A stretch of 64,000 nucleotides of DNA from Sva-07 sp963715825 (GCA_963715825.1 CAVQSI010000018.1:124001-188000); one strand, 5' to 3'; shown: positions 1 through 8,429, numbered from the stretch's first letter. Notes: a model not told the origin generated them from the sequence alone. Translations and numbers: made by a program.

Positions 1-860
1 TGTGCCGCGTGGAAGAACGTCGACCCGAACCCGAGCGCCACACTGCCGCCGACCACGACGAGCGACAGGTCGAACGCGTTGCACATCGACGCGGCCGCCC
101 GCCCCACGAGGTCGCCGGTGCGCTGCATGATCTGATACGACGGCTCCGAGATCGGTCGGCCGGTGATGGCGTCGATTGCCTGGCCGGACGCCTCGGCCTC
201 GAGGCAGCCCTGGGTGCCGCAGGTGCAACGCCGTCCGCCGGGTTCGACGATGAAGTGGCCGATCTGGCCGGCGTAGCCCGACTCGCCGTCGAGCAGGTCG
301 CCGTCGAGGATGATGCCGCCCGAGACGCCGGCGGAGACCGTGATCGTGCAGAAGTTCGGCTGACCGCGCGCGGCGCCGAGCCAGCCTTCGGCGAGCGCGA
401 GCGCCTTGGCGTCGAGTTCGCCGAACACGTCGTGGCCGGACAGTTCGGCGAGACGTGACCGCAACGGGAAGTCGCGCCAGCCCGGCACAACGAGCGGAGA
501 CACCAGCTCGAGGTCGCGGCTCGCAGGACCGCCGCTCGTCAGGCCGACACCGCGGACGGTCACCGCATGCCGCTCGTCGGCGCGTTCGAGCATCTCGGTG
601 ACGATCAACGCGAGCGCTGTGTACTGGGACTCGGGCCCGACATCGGGTTCGATCAGCGTCCGAGCCCGGTCGATCAGTACACCTCGGGTGGTGACCAGCC
701 CGGCCTGGAAGTGCGTGGCACCGACGTCGACGGCCAACACGACGTCACCGAGCGGGGCTGGCTCGCTGTCACCGGTGAGCACCGCCGCATCGGACGTACG
801 GGTCACGGCATCGCTGGACACAGCGTCGGGTTCGACCGGTTCGGCAACGACATCGGACAT
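1..860 (-). CDS. ROK family sugar kinase or regulator, partial (3' end outside window)
   Basis: A ROK-family protein (glucokinase/NagC type) whose C-terminus lies beyond the left edge; 286 codons are visible. The phosphate-binding DVGAT motif is at residues 45-49, the GH of the sugar-binding site at 201-202, and the zinc-type CTCGTQGCLE signature starts at 212. These are the hallmarks of ATP-dependent sugar kinases of this family. No helix-turn-helix precedes the kinase domain, so a cytoplasmic sugar kinase is more likely than a repressor. ATG 860 was chosen; a GTG at 782 in the same frame is possible. A TACCGT hexamer lies 10 nt upstream of ATG 860. Substrate cannot be named from sequence. 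Confidence 0.88.
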   Translation of the reverse strand, partial: MSDVVAEPVEPDAVSSDAVTRTSDAAVLTGDSEPAPLGDVVLAVDVGATHFQAGLVTTRGVLIDRARTLIEPDVGPESQYTALALIVTEMLERADERHAVTVRGVGLTSGGPASRDLELVSPLVVPGWRDFPLRSRLAELSGHDVFGELDAKALALAEGWLGAARGQPNFCTITVSAGVSGGIILDGDLLDGESGYAGQIGHFIVEPGGRRCTCGTQGCLEAEASGQAIDAITGRPISEPSYQIMQRTGDLVGRAAASMCNAFDLSLVVVGGSVALGFGSTFFHAA

Positions 861-944
861 CGGCCGGGGAACGGTAGCGGCGCTCGGCAACGAGTGGCGC
901 GTCGGGCGCTCGGCATGGTTCGGTGCGAGTTCGCAACGCCCGAG

Positions 945-1400
945 TCACCCATGGGCGCGGTCGGCGACCCAGGTTTCGATCGTGGAGCGATGTCGGCGGC
1001 CGATCCGCAGCGTCTGGTCGTCGATCTGCCACCGGTCGTTGACCATGCCCATGGTCGTGCGTTCGACGGCATCGGGCGGGCAGCGGGAGATGACGTCGCC
1101 CGGCCGATCGCGAAGCCATCGCTGCGTGGCCTCGATGAGGATCGCCTCGTCCGTTCCGCCCGCAAGGACGAATCGTCGGGTGACCAGTTCCTCGATTCGG
1201 AACGACACCAAGATCACGAACGCCAGCAGCAGCCCGACGTCGAGCTGTCCAGCGACAGCCATCGCCACGAGCGACACCATCCTCACCGAGCTGAGCGCGC
1301 CCCAGAGCTCAGGGGCCAATGGTTCGACGGCGGGCACGGCCCACTGCAGATCGTCGTGAGCCGTGACGGCGGCGCACTGCTCGAGAAGTCCCGTCCCCAC
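945..1400 (-). CDS. small membrane protein of unknown function
   Basis: A 151-residue protein I do not recognise. Residues about 32-67 hold two hydrophobic stretches that could be one or two membrane segments, followed by a charged C-terminal cytoplasmic-looking domain of about 80 residues. The GTG start at 1400 is chosen because a TAGGGT hexamer lies exactly 7 nt upstream, the spacing of a leaderless promoter; the longer reading to 1523 would run into the divergent gene's start. It lies between the ROK gene and a divergent secreted protein. The frame is long and has GC-rich third positions, but function is unknown. Confidence 0.55.
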   Translation of the reverse strand: MGTGLLEQCAAVTAHDDLQWAVPAVEPLAPELWGALSSVRMVSLVAMAVAGQLDVGLLLAFVILVSFRIEELVTRRFVLAGGTDEAILIEATQRWLRDRPGDVISRCPPDAVERTTMGMVNDRWQIDDQTLRIGRRHRSTIETWVADRAHG

Positions 1401-1407
1401 GGACGGG

Positions 1408-1413
1408 ACCCTA
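1408..1413 (-). promoter_or_regulatory. leaderless -10 box of the small membrane protein gene
   Basis: TAGGGT on the minus strand, 7 nt upstream of GTG 1400. Transcription would begin at the start codon itself. This supports the short start for that gene. Confidence 0.5.
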
Positions 1414-1513
1414 CTGCGGGATCGGCCCGCGGGGCAGCCCGTGCCTGACGCAGCACTAGTGTCATCAGAACGCACTTGACCCGGTGGGGACGCGTGCCGA
1501 TACCACCAAGGCC

Positions 1514-3325
1514 ATGCAACCAATCACATCGACGACCCGACGAGCGATCCGACGTCCGCGCGCCCTGCGGACGTCGGTGTCCATCGCCGTCATCGCAGCC
1601 GTGATCGCCGCTGCCGCTCCACCGTTGGCGCACGCCGACGAGCCCACGACCACGTCGAGTTCTTCCAGTACGACGACGACCACCACGACCACCACGACCA
1701 CCACGACCACCACGACCACGCCGGCCACACCTCCTCCCGCACCGACGCCGACCGCCGCACCGACGCCAGCGCCTGCCCCGACGCCGACCACGATCGCTCC
1801 AACGGCGCCGGCACCCGCGCCAGCACCAGCTCCGGCACCCGTCGCCACCACGGCGCCCCCGACGACCGATGCGGCGACGACCACCACGACGCCGCCGTCG
1901 ACCACCGCCGCACCGGCTCCACAGAACGTGATCGTCGTGCCGACCGAGATCGCCAACATCCTCGCCACCATCCGCTACGTCGAATCGCGCGGCAACTACG
2001 ACGCGCCGCCGAACAAGGGTCGGGCCTCCGGCGCCTACCAGTTCATCACCTCGACCTGGAACAACTACGGCGGGTACCGCGACGCCTACCTGGCGCCGCC
2101 GGAGATCCAGGACGAGCGCGCCGCAGCGGACGTCAACCGCTTCCTCGCCCAGTGGAACAACGACGTCTCGATGATTCCGGTGATGTGGTACTACCCGCGT
2201 GCCTCGCGCGATGTCAGCTTGATGGACATCGTGCCCGTGCCCTCGGCCGGCAACGTGCTGACGGTCCGCGAGTACCAGCAACGCTGGCTGGGGGTCTGGG
2301 CGTTCCTGTCGGGTCAGCCGATCCCGCAGACCCTCACGGCCGAAGCCCGCGCTGCCCGCATCGGGTTCGCACCCGAACTCCCCCCGCCGGTCGCAGTCGA
2401 TCCGTCGACGCCGGCCGTGGAGCGCGTCGCCAAGGTGAGCTTCCCCGTGTTGGGCCCGACCCGACTGGCCGCTCCCGACTGCGGCGATGCCCAGGACGTC
2501 GCCCAGAACGCCGGGACCACCGGGTCACCGGCCGAACTCGAGGCTGCCGGACTGTGCGCCGAGGAGGCTCCCAGCATCGTCTTCGGCGTCAAGATGCAGC
2601 CGGTGTTGGCCGTCGTCGACGGCGTGATCACCGACGTCCACGACGTTCGCGGCGAGACGATCTCGGTGACGATCACCGACCCGACCGGGCGCAGCTTCGT
2701 GCTCACCGGCTTCAACGACGACACGCCCGGCACCAACGACGGAGCAGCCCCTGATCATCTCCGCTTGACGGCGTTGGCCGTGGTGGGCCAGAGCGTACGC
2801 GCCGGCCAGGTCCTCGGGTTCATGGGCGACACCGACCCACTGCCGATCGGCATCCGGTCCGATGTCCCCACCGACGCCACGGTCCAGATCCCGATCGACG
2901 AGGTCGCCCCGCACATCCGGCTGACGATCACCGATCTCGACGGCACCCCGGTCGATGCCTACGGACCGGTGATCGACGCCCTCTTCCGTCAGGTGTGTTC
3001 GGTCGGGATCGGGCCGTGGTCCGGCCTTCAGAACGGCATCGGTCTCGACCCGGTCATCACCGAGACCACCGACGACAACCGCGAGATCGACTCCGAGTGG
3101 GAGATCACGTCGACGGGCGTCGTGAACGCGTCGGGTTGGGCGGCCATGATCTATCCGAGCGAGAGCTGCGGGTGGGCGCCGGCGGAGAAGCGGGGCCCCG
3201 GCGCTGCCGGCCCGACGACGGTCCCGGTGAGCTGGATGACCCCGATCGATCTCCCGACGTCGATCTGGGTCGAGCTCGCGGTGCGCAGCGACACCTCGCT
3301 CAGCGTGCCGATGATGCGTCGCTGA
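1514..3325 (+). CDS. secreted lysozyme-like / M23-like cell-wall protein
   Basis: A 603-residue exported protein. Residues 1-41 form a signal peptide (Arg-rich n-region, Ala/Val/Ile core, AHA cleavage site). Residues about 42-135 are a Thr-rich then Ala-Pro-rich linker typical of a wall-spanning stalk. A transglycosylase/lysozyme-like domain follows at about 138-260; E157 in YVESRGN sits where the catalytic Glu of Rpf/SLT-type domains lies, followed by SGAYQF and W. The C-terminal part (about 300-490) resembles a degenerate M23/LytM barrel, and I cannot see the full zinc-ligand set. Likely role is peptidoglycan remodelling outside the cell. ATG 1514 is preferred over GTG 1484 because it begins the signal peptide directly. 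Confidence 0.78.
   Translation: MQPITSTTRRAIRRPRALRTSVSIAVIAAVIAAAAPPLAHADEPTTTSSSSSTTTTTTTTTTTTTTTTTPATPPPAPTPTAAPTPAPAPTPTTIAPTAPAPAPAPAPAPVATTAPPTTDAATTTTTPPSTTAAPAPQNVIVVPTEIANILATIRYVESRGNYDAPPNKGRASGAYQFITSTWNNYGGYRDAYLAPPEIQDERAAADVNRFLAQWNNDVSMIPVMWYYPRASRDVSLMDIVPVPSAGNVLTVREYQQRWLGVWAFLSGQPIPQTLTAEARAARIGFAPELPPPVAVDPSTPAVERVAKVSFPVLGPTRLAAPDCGDAQDVAQNAGTTGSPAELEAAGLCAEEAPSIVFGVKMQPVLAVVDGVITDVHDVRGETISVTITDPTGRSFVLTGFNDDTPGTNDGAAPDHLRLTALAVVGQSVRAGQVLGFMGDTDPLPIGIRSDVPTDATVQIPIDEVAPHIRLTITDLDGTPVDAYGPVIDALFRQVCSVGIGPWSGLQNGIGLDPVITETTDDNREIDSEWEITSTGVVNASGWAAMIYPSESCGWAPAEKRGPGAAGPTTVPVSWMTPIDLPTSIWVELAVRSDTSLSVPMMRR
1681..1716. repeat. 9-bp tandem repeat coding the Thr-rich linker
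   Basis: Four exact copies of CACCACGAC, with further Thr codons on both sides, inside the wall-stalk linker. The period is a multiple of three, so slippage would change linker length without shifting frame. Confidence 0.8.
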
Positions 3326-4297
3326 TCAGCCGACGCGGCGGGCGTCTTCGATCAGGTTGATCTCGTAGAGGACCTCATCGAGCGCATCCTCGGCGCTGAT
3401 CGCCGAGAACCGTTGCGGCGTGTCCGCCGTGCAACACGACGGCACCGGCGCCAGGACCGTCCACGGCCGCGGGTGGCAGAACTGCACCACGCTGTAGCGC
3501 TCGCCTTCGTAGCCCGGTGCGGCGACCACGCGGTGCCAGCCGATCGGGATGACGCCGTTGGTCAGCCGTTCGAGCATGATCCCGGTGTTGACGATCACCG
3601 CGTCGTCGGGCGGCGTGGCATCGACCCAGTCGTCTCCCACCCGCACCTGCAACCCGGGGGCGGTGGCCCGTGGGAGCGCCGTGATCAGGTTGATGTCGCC
3701 GTGCTGGCCTGCCCACTCGTGGCCGTCCTGGCCGAGTTCGGACATCGCGGGGTACCGAATCGCCCGCGTGAGGGTCGGGCCGTCGGCGACCATGTCATCG
3801 AAGAAGGTCTCGTGACATCCGATGCCCTCGGCGATGACCCGCAGGAACCGTCGTTGCAAGTCGGCGATCGACTCGTGAAAGCGGTACAGCACCTCGGTGA
3901 TGCCCGGCACCACCGACTCGGGCAGCAACTGGTCCGGGTAGGCGGTGGGGAACTTGGACTTGAGCGGATGCCCGGCGGCGATCGGCGCCGACCAGTTCAG
4001 CATCTCCTTCCAGTCCGGCTTGTCGCTCGACGCTGCGGTCTCGACCAGCAGGCCCGTATAGCCGGTCTGGCCGTGCGCTCCGGGCGCGATGAACTGCTGC
4101 TTGGTCGCCTCGTCGAGTTCGAAGAACTCGCGCAGCATCGCGTAGGTCGTGTCGAGCAGATCCTCGGACAGGTCGTGGCTCGTGTACACGAAGCCGGTCT
4201 CGAGGCTCCGACGGACGCCGTCGACGACGGCCCGTCGGGCTGCACCGGTGCTCGACTCGAACGCGAGCAGGTCGACATCGAGGATCTGATCGGTCAT
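3326..4297 (-). CDS. 2-oxoglutarate/Fe(II) oxygenase, isopenicillin-N-synthase-like
   Basis: A 323-residue non-haem iron oxygenase of the plant-type/IPNS family. The N-terminal DIOX_N-like region (SLETGFVYTSHDL) is followed by a jelly-roll core. H199 and D201 (HGDIN) and H255 (GWHRVV) form the iron triad, and R267 with S269 (ERYS) would bind the 2-oxoglutarate carboxylate. It could act on a small metabolite or amino acid; the substrate is unknown. Its stop codon abuts the stop of the convergent secreted protein without a gap. Start ATG 4297 has TAGCGT 7 nt upstream, so the message is probably leaderless. Confidence 0.85.
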   Translation of the reverse strand: MTDQILDVDLLAFESSTGAARRAVVDGVRRSLETGFVYTSHDLSEDLLDTTYAMLREFFELDEATKQQFIAPGAHGQTGYTGLLVETAASSDKPDWKEMLNWSAPIAAGHPLKSKFPTAYPDQLLPESVVPGITEVLYRFHESIADLQRRFLRVIAEGIGCHETFFDDMVADGPTLTRAIRYPAMSELGQDGHEWAGQHGDINLITALPRATAPGLQVRVGDDWVDATPPDDAVIVNTGIMLERLTNGVIPIGWHRVVAAPGYEGERYSVVQFCHPRPWTVLAPVPSCCTADTPQRFSAISAEDALDEVLYEINLIEDARRVG

Positions 4298-4304
4298 CCG
4301 CGCA

Positions 4305-4310
4305 ACGCTA
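4305..4310 (-). promoter_or_regulatory. leaderless -10 box of the 2OG oxygenase gene
   Basis: TAGCGT on the minus strand, 7 nt upstream of ATG 4297. No Shine-Dalgarno precedes the start. Confidence 0.5.
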
Positions 4311-4328
4311 CCCGTCGTCGCCTCCCCC

Positions 4329-4382
4329 ACGTTTGCGTTGCAGCCTGCGTGGGACGGGTCACCCGAAACTGCGCACCAACGT
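4329..4382. repeat. 54-bp palindromic repeat, copy 1
   Basis: Begins ACGTTTGCG and ends CCAACGT, with the core GTGGGACGGGTCACCCGAA. This 19-base core is identical in the copy at 42051-42104, and both copies are exactly 54 bp. The outer arms pair only imperfectly here. It lies between the end of the desulfhydrase-like gene and the start of the oxygenase gene, where it could also act as a terminator. Confidence 0.72.
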
Positions 4383-4394
4383 GTTGGGTCGGGT

Positions 4395-5390
4395 TCAGGC
4401 GGGGAGGCCGTGAGGGGCGAACAGCGCCGGCCAGCCGCCGGTGTGGACGAACACCACATCGGCGCCGAATCGATCCTCGGCGGCCAAGCCGAGCAGCCCC
4501 GCGCACCCCTTGCCCGAATAGGTGCGATCGAGCAGCCATCCGCCGTGCTCGGCGGCCCAACGGATCGCCGCGTCGCCGGACGCGGTCGGCACGGCATAGT
4601 CGTCGCCGATCCAACGCGTGTCGACCTCGACGTCCTCGTCGGCGACGATGGCGGTCGACTGCATCAACGTGAGCGTCTGGTTGGCCAACCCGGCAACGTC
4701 AGGACGTCCGACGTTGACGCCCTTCGCCACACCGATGGCGACCACGTCGGGCACGTCACGTCCGGCGTGGGCAGCGGCGGCGCGGCCCGCCAACAACCCC
4801 GCATGGGTGCCGCCGCTCGACGACGTGAACACCACGTGCGACGGTGTGACGCCGGCGGCGTCGCACTGGTCGAGCAGCTCGATGAACGCCGCGGCGTATC
4901 CGAGCGCACCGACGGCGGTGCTCCCACCGATCGGGATCGCGTAGGGCGACAGCCCCTCACCGACCAACTGATCGGTCACCGCCTCGCGGGCGATCTCGAG
5001 CTCGCCCCAGTGGCTCTCCTCGGCGCCGGTGAAGTGCAGTTGCGCCCCGAACAGCATCGACAGCAGCTGGTTCCCGGTCGCCTCGGCGGGTCGGTCGCCA
5101 GACAGCACCAGGTGCGTTTCGAGCCCCAGCCGGGCGCCGGCGGCGGCCGTCATCCGGCAATGGTTCGACTGCGCCGCACCGACGGTGACCAGCGAACGAG
5201 CGCCCGTCGCAACGGCGTCACCGCAGAGGAATTCGAGCTTGCGAGCCTTGTTGCCCCCACCGCCGAGGCCGGTCAGGTCGTCACGCTTCACCCACAGCCG
5301 GCTGGTCCCCGCCAGCGTGGGCCCGGCCTCGAGCGGCGTGGGCAGCGTGGCGAGCGTGGCTCGTTCGAGGTGATCGAACACGGTGCTCAT
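4395..5390 (-). CDS. D-cysteine desulfhydrase / ACC deaminase family PLP enzyme
   Basis: A 331-residue fold-type II PLP enzyme of the tryptophan-synthase-beta family. WVKRDDLTGLGGGGNKARKLE (residues 33-53, given here as its key part GNKARKLE) carries the PLP lysine K48, and SNH at 75-77 is the conserved substrate or cofactor loop. These match D-cysteine desulfhydrase and 1-aminocyclopropane-1-carboxylate deaminase, which cannot be told apart with certainty from sequence alone. The expected product is pyruvate or 2-oxobutyrate plus ammonia, with sulfide if the substrate is D-cysteine. Its ATG at 5390 is only 17 bp from the divergent ung start at 5408, so the two promoters must overlap the neighbouring coding regions. 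Confidence 0.84.
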   Translation of the reverse strand: MSTVFDHLERATLATLPTPLEAGPTLAGTSRLWVKRDDLTGLGGGGNKARKLEFLCGDAVATGARSLVTVGAAQSNHCRMTAAAGARLGLETHLVLSGDRPAEATGNQLLSMLFGAQLHFTGAEESHWGELEIAREAVTDQLVGEGLSPYAIPIGGSTAVGALGYAAAFIELLDQCDAAGVTPSHVVFTSSSGGTHAGLLAGRAAAAHAGRDVPDVVAIGVAKGVNVGRPDVAGLANQTLTLMQSTAIVADEDVEVDTRWIGDDYAVPTASGDAAIRWAAEHGGWLLDRTYSGKGCAGLLGLAAEDRFGADVVFVHTGGWPALFAPHGLPA

Positions 5391-5407
5391 GCTAGGCAGT
5401 GTTCCCG

Positions 5408-6088
5408 ATGGCCACCGACTGGAACCCGTTGCTGCGCGATCAGTTCGAGCTGGCGTACTGGGGTGAGCTCCAGGAGTTCGTCGCGCAGGAACGTCGCCAG
5501 CACCCGGTGTACCCGCCGGCTGACGAGGTGTTCACCGCGCTGCACCTCACGCCGTACGCCGACGTCAAGGTGATGATCCTCGGCCAGGACCCGTACCACG
5601 GTCCGGGCCAGGCCCATGGGCTCTGCTTCTCGGTCCGGCGCGGTGTTCGGGTGCCACCGTCGTTGATCAACATCCACAAGGAACTGCACGCCGACGTCGG
5701 CGTGGCGATCCCGGACCACGGCAACCTCGAAGCGTGGGCGACGCGCGGGGTCCTGCTGTTGAACGCAACGCTCACCGTGCGCGGCGGCGCGGCTGCGTCG
5801 CATCAGAAGCACGGGTGGGAGACCTTCACCGATCAGGTGATCCGGGTCGTGGATGCCAAGGCCGATCCCGTCGTGTTCATCCTGTGGGGAGCGTCGGCTC
5901 GACGCAAGAAGGCACTGATCGACACCAGCCGTCACACCGTCGTCGAGTCGGCCCATCCGTCACCGTTGTCCGCGCACAACGGGTTCTTCGGGAGCCGACC
6001 GTTCAGTCGGACGAATGCCGCGCTGGTCGCCGCTGGTCGAGAGCCTGTCGATTGGGATCTGCACGACGGGGTAGTCACCGACCGATGA
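5408..6088 (+). CDS. ung: uracil-DNA glycosylase, family 1
   Basis: A 226-residue uracil-DNA glycosylase that removes uracil from DNA at the start of base-excision repair. The water-activating motif GQDPYHG (D61, H64) and the DNA-intercalating loop HPSPLS with catalytic H183 are intact; length is normal for family 1. ATG 5408 is preferred over GTG 5399, which would overlap the divergent promoter zone. The stop overlaps the ATG of a 10-codon mini-ORF (ATGA at 6085-6088) that leads into the next gene. Confidence 0.97.
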   Translation: MATDWNPLLRDQFELAYWGELQEFVAQERRQHPVYPPADEVFTALHLTPYADVKVMILGQDPYHGPGQAHGLCFSVRRGVRVPPSLINIHKELHADVGVAIPDHGNLEAWATRGVLLLNATLTVRGGAAASHQKHGWETFTDQVIRVVDAKADPVVFILWGASARRKKALIDTSRHTVVESAHPSPLSAHNGFFGSRPFSRTNAALVAAGREPVDWDLHDGVVTDR

Positions 6089-6117
6089 GGAATCAGCCGA
6101 TGAGGAGCGAGCACTGA
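6085..6117 (+). CDS. 10-residue bridging mini-ORF between ung and the BrkB gene
   Basis: Encodes MRNQPMRSEH. Its ATG overlaps the ung stop (ATGA) and its TGA overlaps the next ATG (TGATG), so a ribosome leaving ung could reinitiate here and again at 6117. It contains the direct repeat CCGATGAGGA twice at 15-bp spacing, counting one base before the ORF. Translation is unproven; the arrangement could be chance. Confidence 0.3.
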   Translation: MRNQPMRSEH

Positions 6118-7016
6118 TGCCGTGGACGACCAGCGACCGGGTGATGGAGCTGCGCGCGAAGCACGTCGCCATCGACGTGTTCGTCGACACGCTCGACGGA
6201 TGGCGTCGCCACATCTCGGGTCGAAACGCGTCGGTGCTCGCGTTCTTCGGGTTCCTGTCGATCTTCCCGCTGTTGCTCGCCGCCACCACGATCCTGGGCT
6301 TCGTCCTGGAGGGCAACAAGGACCTCCAGCAGCGCATCATCGACGGCGCCCTGGCCGACATCCCCGTGCTGGGTGAACAGCTGCAGAACGACCCCGCTTC
6401 GCTCACCGGGAACTGGTGGGCGCTGATCATCGGGCTCGGCGGTGCACTGTGGGCGTCGACGAAGGCCTTCGTGGCGTTGCAAGGCGGGCTCGACGACATC
6501 TGGGAGGTTCCCGTCGACCACCGTGACGCGATGCCGAAACAGCGCGGCAAGGCGCTGCTCGGGCTGCTGTTCATCGGCGCCGCGCAGGTCGGCAGCGTTG
6601 CGATCGCCGCCGTCGTGAACGCCGCCGGGCTTCCCACGATCGGTCGGATCGCGCTCCTGCTCGCGACGGCAGTGATCAACATCGCGGTGATCGCTGCGAT
6701 GTTCCGCTTCCTGACCGCCGCGACACCGACGTGGAACGACGTGTGGCCGGGAGCGCTCACCGCAGGTGTCGCCTTCTCGGTGCTCCAGTACTTCGGCACG
6801 GCGATCGTCGAGCTGCTCCGAGAGAACGCATCGTCGACCTACGGCAACTTCGCACTCGTCCTCGGGCTGGTGACGTGGCTCAGTTTCCTTGCGATCTCGT
6901 CGCTGATGAGCGCCGAGTTCAACGCCGCGTTGGTCCGCCATCGCGACGGTTCGCTCGACCGACTGCAGCCAGCAGACGACGAGCCCGCCGGACGGCCCGA
7001 ACCCGCCACCGTCTGA
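6117..7016 (+). CDS. YihY/BrkB family inner-membrane protein
   Basis: A 299-residue multi-pass membrane protein of the YihY/UPF0761 (BrkB) family. About six hydrophobic segments follow a soluble N-terminus; the typical ASVLAFFGFLSIFPLLL block (residues 38-52) and the later GNFALVLGLVTWLSFLAISSL segment position match the family. The biochemical role of this family is not established. An AGGAG at about 6100 serves as ribosome site, although within a mini-ORF. The C-terminus is a short charged tail. A strong hairpin follows the stop. Confidence 0.85.
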   Translation: MPWTTSDRVMELRAKHVAIDVFVDTLDGWRRHISGRNASVLAFFGFLSIFPLLLAATTILGFVLEGNKDLQQRIIDGALADIPVLGEQLQNDPASLTGNWWALIIGLGGALWASTKAFVALQGGLDDIWEVPVDHRDAMPKQRGKALLGLLFIGAAQVGSVAIAAVVNAAGLPTIGRIALLLATAVINIAVIAAMFRFLTAATPTWNDVWPGALTAGVAFSVLQYFGTAIVELLRENASSTYGNFALVLGLVTWLSFLAISSLMSAEFNAALVRHRDGSLDRLQPADDEPAGRPEPATV

Positions 7017-7026
7017 GCCAGCCGCC

Positions 7027-7092
7027 CCACCACCTCCGCCATGAGCGAAACCGCCGCAGACGGTCCGATCGCTCATCGGTGGCGGTGGGTGG
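7027..7092. terminator. long hairpin between convergent genes (bidirectional terminator)
   Basis: An inverted repeat with inner arms ATGAGCGA / TCGCTCAT and outer CCACC..GGTGG arms lies between the stops of the BrkB gene and the hydrolase-OsmC gene. No T-tract is needed for many high-GC terminators. It shares the GATGAGC/GCTCATC arms with hairpins at 10341 and 20274. Confidence 0.6.
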
Positions 7093-7093
7093 G

Positions 7094-8338
7094 TCAGTCG
7101 GACAAGCGGGTGACGATCGAGCTGGCGGACTCGAGGGTGCGGTGGACCGGGCACTTGTCGGCGATCTCGAGCAGCTTCGTGCGCTGGGCCTCGGTGAGGT
7201 CGTCGCCGTCGACGGTGACCACGCGCTCGAACCGGTCGATCATGCCCGAGCGACCCGCGAGCAACTCGTTGTCGGCACACTCGGCGCAATCGTTCGCGTG
7301 CACCTTGCCGTGGGTGACCGCAACGGTGACGCGGTCGAGCGGCACCCCCTTGCGGTCGGCGTACATCCGCAACGTCATCGAGGTGCACGCACCCAGCGCG
7401 GCCCCGAGCAGGTCGTAGGGCGACGGTCCGGCGTCGAACCCGCCGACCGATTCCGGCTCGTCGGCGAGCAACCGGTGGCGCCCGACGACGACATGGTTCA
7501 GGAACGGGCCCTGAGTGGTCTCGGCCACCACCACGGGGGCCGACGCCCGCGGCGCCTCCAGCGCACCACTCTCGTCGACGATGTACCGGGCAGCGAACGC
7601 TCCGATCATGTCGGCGGCGAACCGGGCGTCGCCTCGATCGGTCAGGAGATGGTCGGCGCCGTCGAGCGATACGAAGCTCTTCGGATGGCGGGCCGCCTGG
7701 AAGATCTCGGCGGCATGGTCGACCGCAACCGTGTTGTCGATCGGCGAGTGCATCACGAGCAGCGCCCGCTTCATCGTGCGCACCCGGTCGGTCACCACGT
7801 GGGCACGCAGATCGTCGACGAACTGCTGGCGGATGGTGAAGGGCCGCCCGGCCAACTGGACCTGAGCGACGCCGGTCGCGGCGATCTCCTCGAGCGACGA
7901 CTGGAAGATGTCGGTGACGTGATCGGGACTCGCCGGCGCACCGATCGTCGCGACTGCGCGCACCTCGGCGATGTCCGCCGCCACTGCGAGCACCGCGGCG
8001 CCGCCCAGCGAATGACCGACCAACACCTGCGGAGCCCGGTGCTCGGCGCGAAGCCAGTCGGCGGCGGCCACCAGATCGTCGGTGTTGGACGTGAAGTTGG
8101 TGTTCTCGAACTCGCCGTCGCTCATGCCGAGTCCGGTGAAATCGAAGCGCAGGACGCCGAACCCGAGGTCGGTGAGCGCGTTGGCAATTCTCGACGCTGC
8201 AGCGATGTCCTTGCCGCAGGTGAAGCAGTGCGCGAACAGCGCGAACGCTCGTGGGGGTCCCGCCGGAAGGTCGAGCCGAGCCGACAGCTGAGCTCCCTGG
8301 CTCCCCGGAAACGTGACTCGTTCGATGCGTGCGGCCAT
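7094..8338 (-). CDS. alpha/beta hydrolase - OsmC fusion protein
   Basis: A 414-residue two-domain protein. Residues 1-255 are an alpha/beta hydrolase with nucleophile S110 in GHSLGG, D201 (SPIDNTV) and H230 (GADH) as the probable triad. Residues about 275-414 are an OsmC/Ohr-like domain with the two peroxidatic-type cysteines C318 (GACTS) and C396 (CPVHRTLE). OsmC domains reduce organic hydroperoxides with thiols; the attached hydrolase may release or process an acyl substrate. This domain order is known in bacteria. Start ATG 8338 has TACCGT 6 nt upstream (leaderless); the open frame upstream to 8794 is antisense to the antiporter. Confidence 0.9.
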   Translation of the reverse strand: MAARIERVTFPGSQGAQLSARLDLPAGPPRAFALFAHCFTCGKDIAAASRIANALTDLGFGVLRFDFTGLGMSDGEFENTNFTSNTDDLVAAADWLRAEHRAPQVLVGHSLGGAAVLAVAADIAEVRAVATIGAPASPDHVTDIFQSSLEEIAATGVAQVQLAGRPFTIRQQFVDDLRAHVVTDRVRTMKRALLVMHSPIDNTVAVDHAAEIFQAARHPKSFVSLDGADHLLTDRGDARFAADMIGAFAARYIVDESGALEAPRASAPVVVAETTQGPFLNHVVVGRHRLLADEPESVGGFDAGPSPYDLLGAALGACTSMTLRMYADRKGVPLDRVTVAVTHGKVHANDCAECADNELLAGRSGMIDRFERVVTVDGDDLTEAQRTKLLEIADKCPVHRTLESASSIVTRLSD

Positions 8339-8344
8339 GCGTCG

Positions 8345-8350
8345 ACGGTA
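8345..8350 (-). promoter_or_regulatory. leaderless -10 box of the hydrolase-OsmC gene
   Basis: TACCGT on the minus strand, 6 nt upstream of ATG 8338. Confidence 0.5.
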
Positions 8351-8357
8351 CCCCGGG

Positions 8358-8363
8358 TACGCT
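8358..8363 (+). promoter_or_regulatory. -10 box driving the antiporter leader
   Basis: TACGCT, 8 nt upstream of the mini-ORF ATG at 8372. It faces away from the TACCGT at 8345-8350, so the two divergent promoters are nearly back to back. Confidence 0.42.
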
Positions 8364-8371
8364 CGCCCGAG

Positions 8372-8404
8372 ATGAACGCCCTCGTCCCCGCCATCGTCAG
8401 ATGA
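8372..8404 (+). CDS. 10-residue leaderless leader ORF of the antiporter gene
   Basis: Encodes MNALVPAIVR. Its ATG has the leaderless spacing from TACGCT (8 nt), and the ORF ends 25 nt before the antiporter ATG. It may be a translated leader peptide; no attenuator hairpin is obvious. Unproven. Confidence 0.3.
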   Translation: MNALVPAIVR

Positions 8405-8429
8405 GCGCGGAACCAGGCAGGACGATCTC

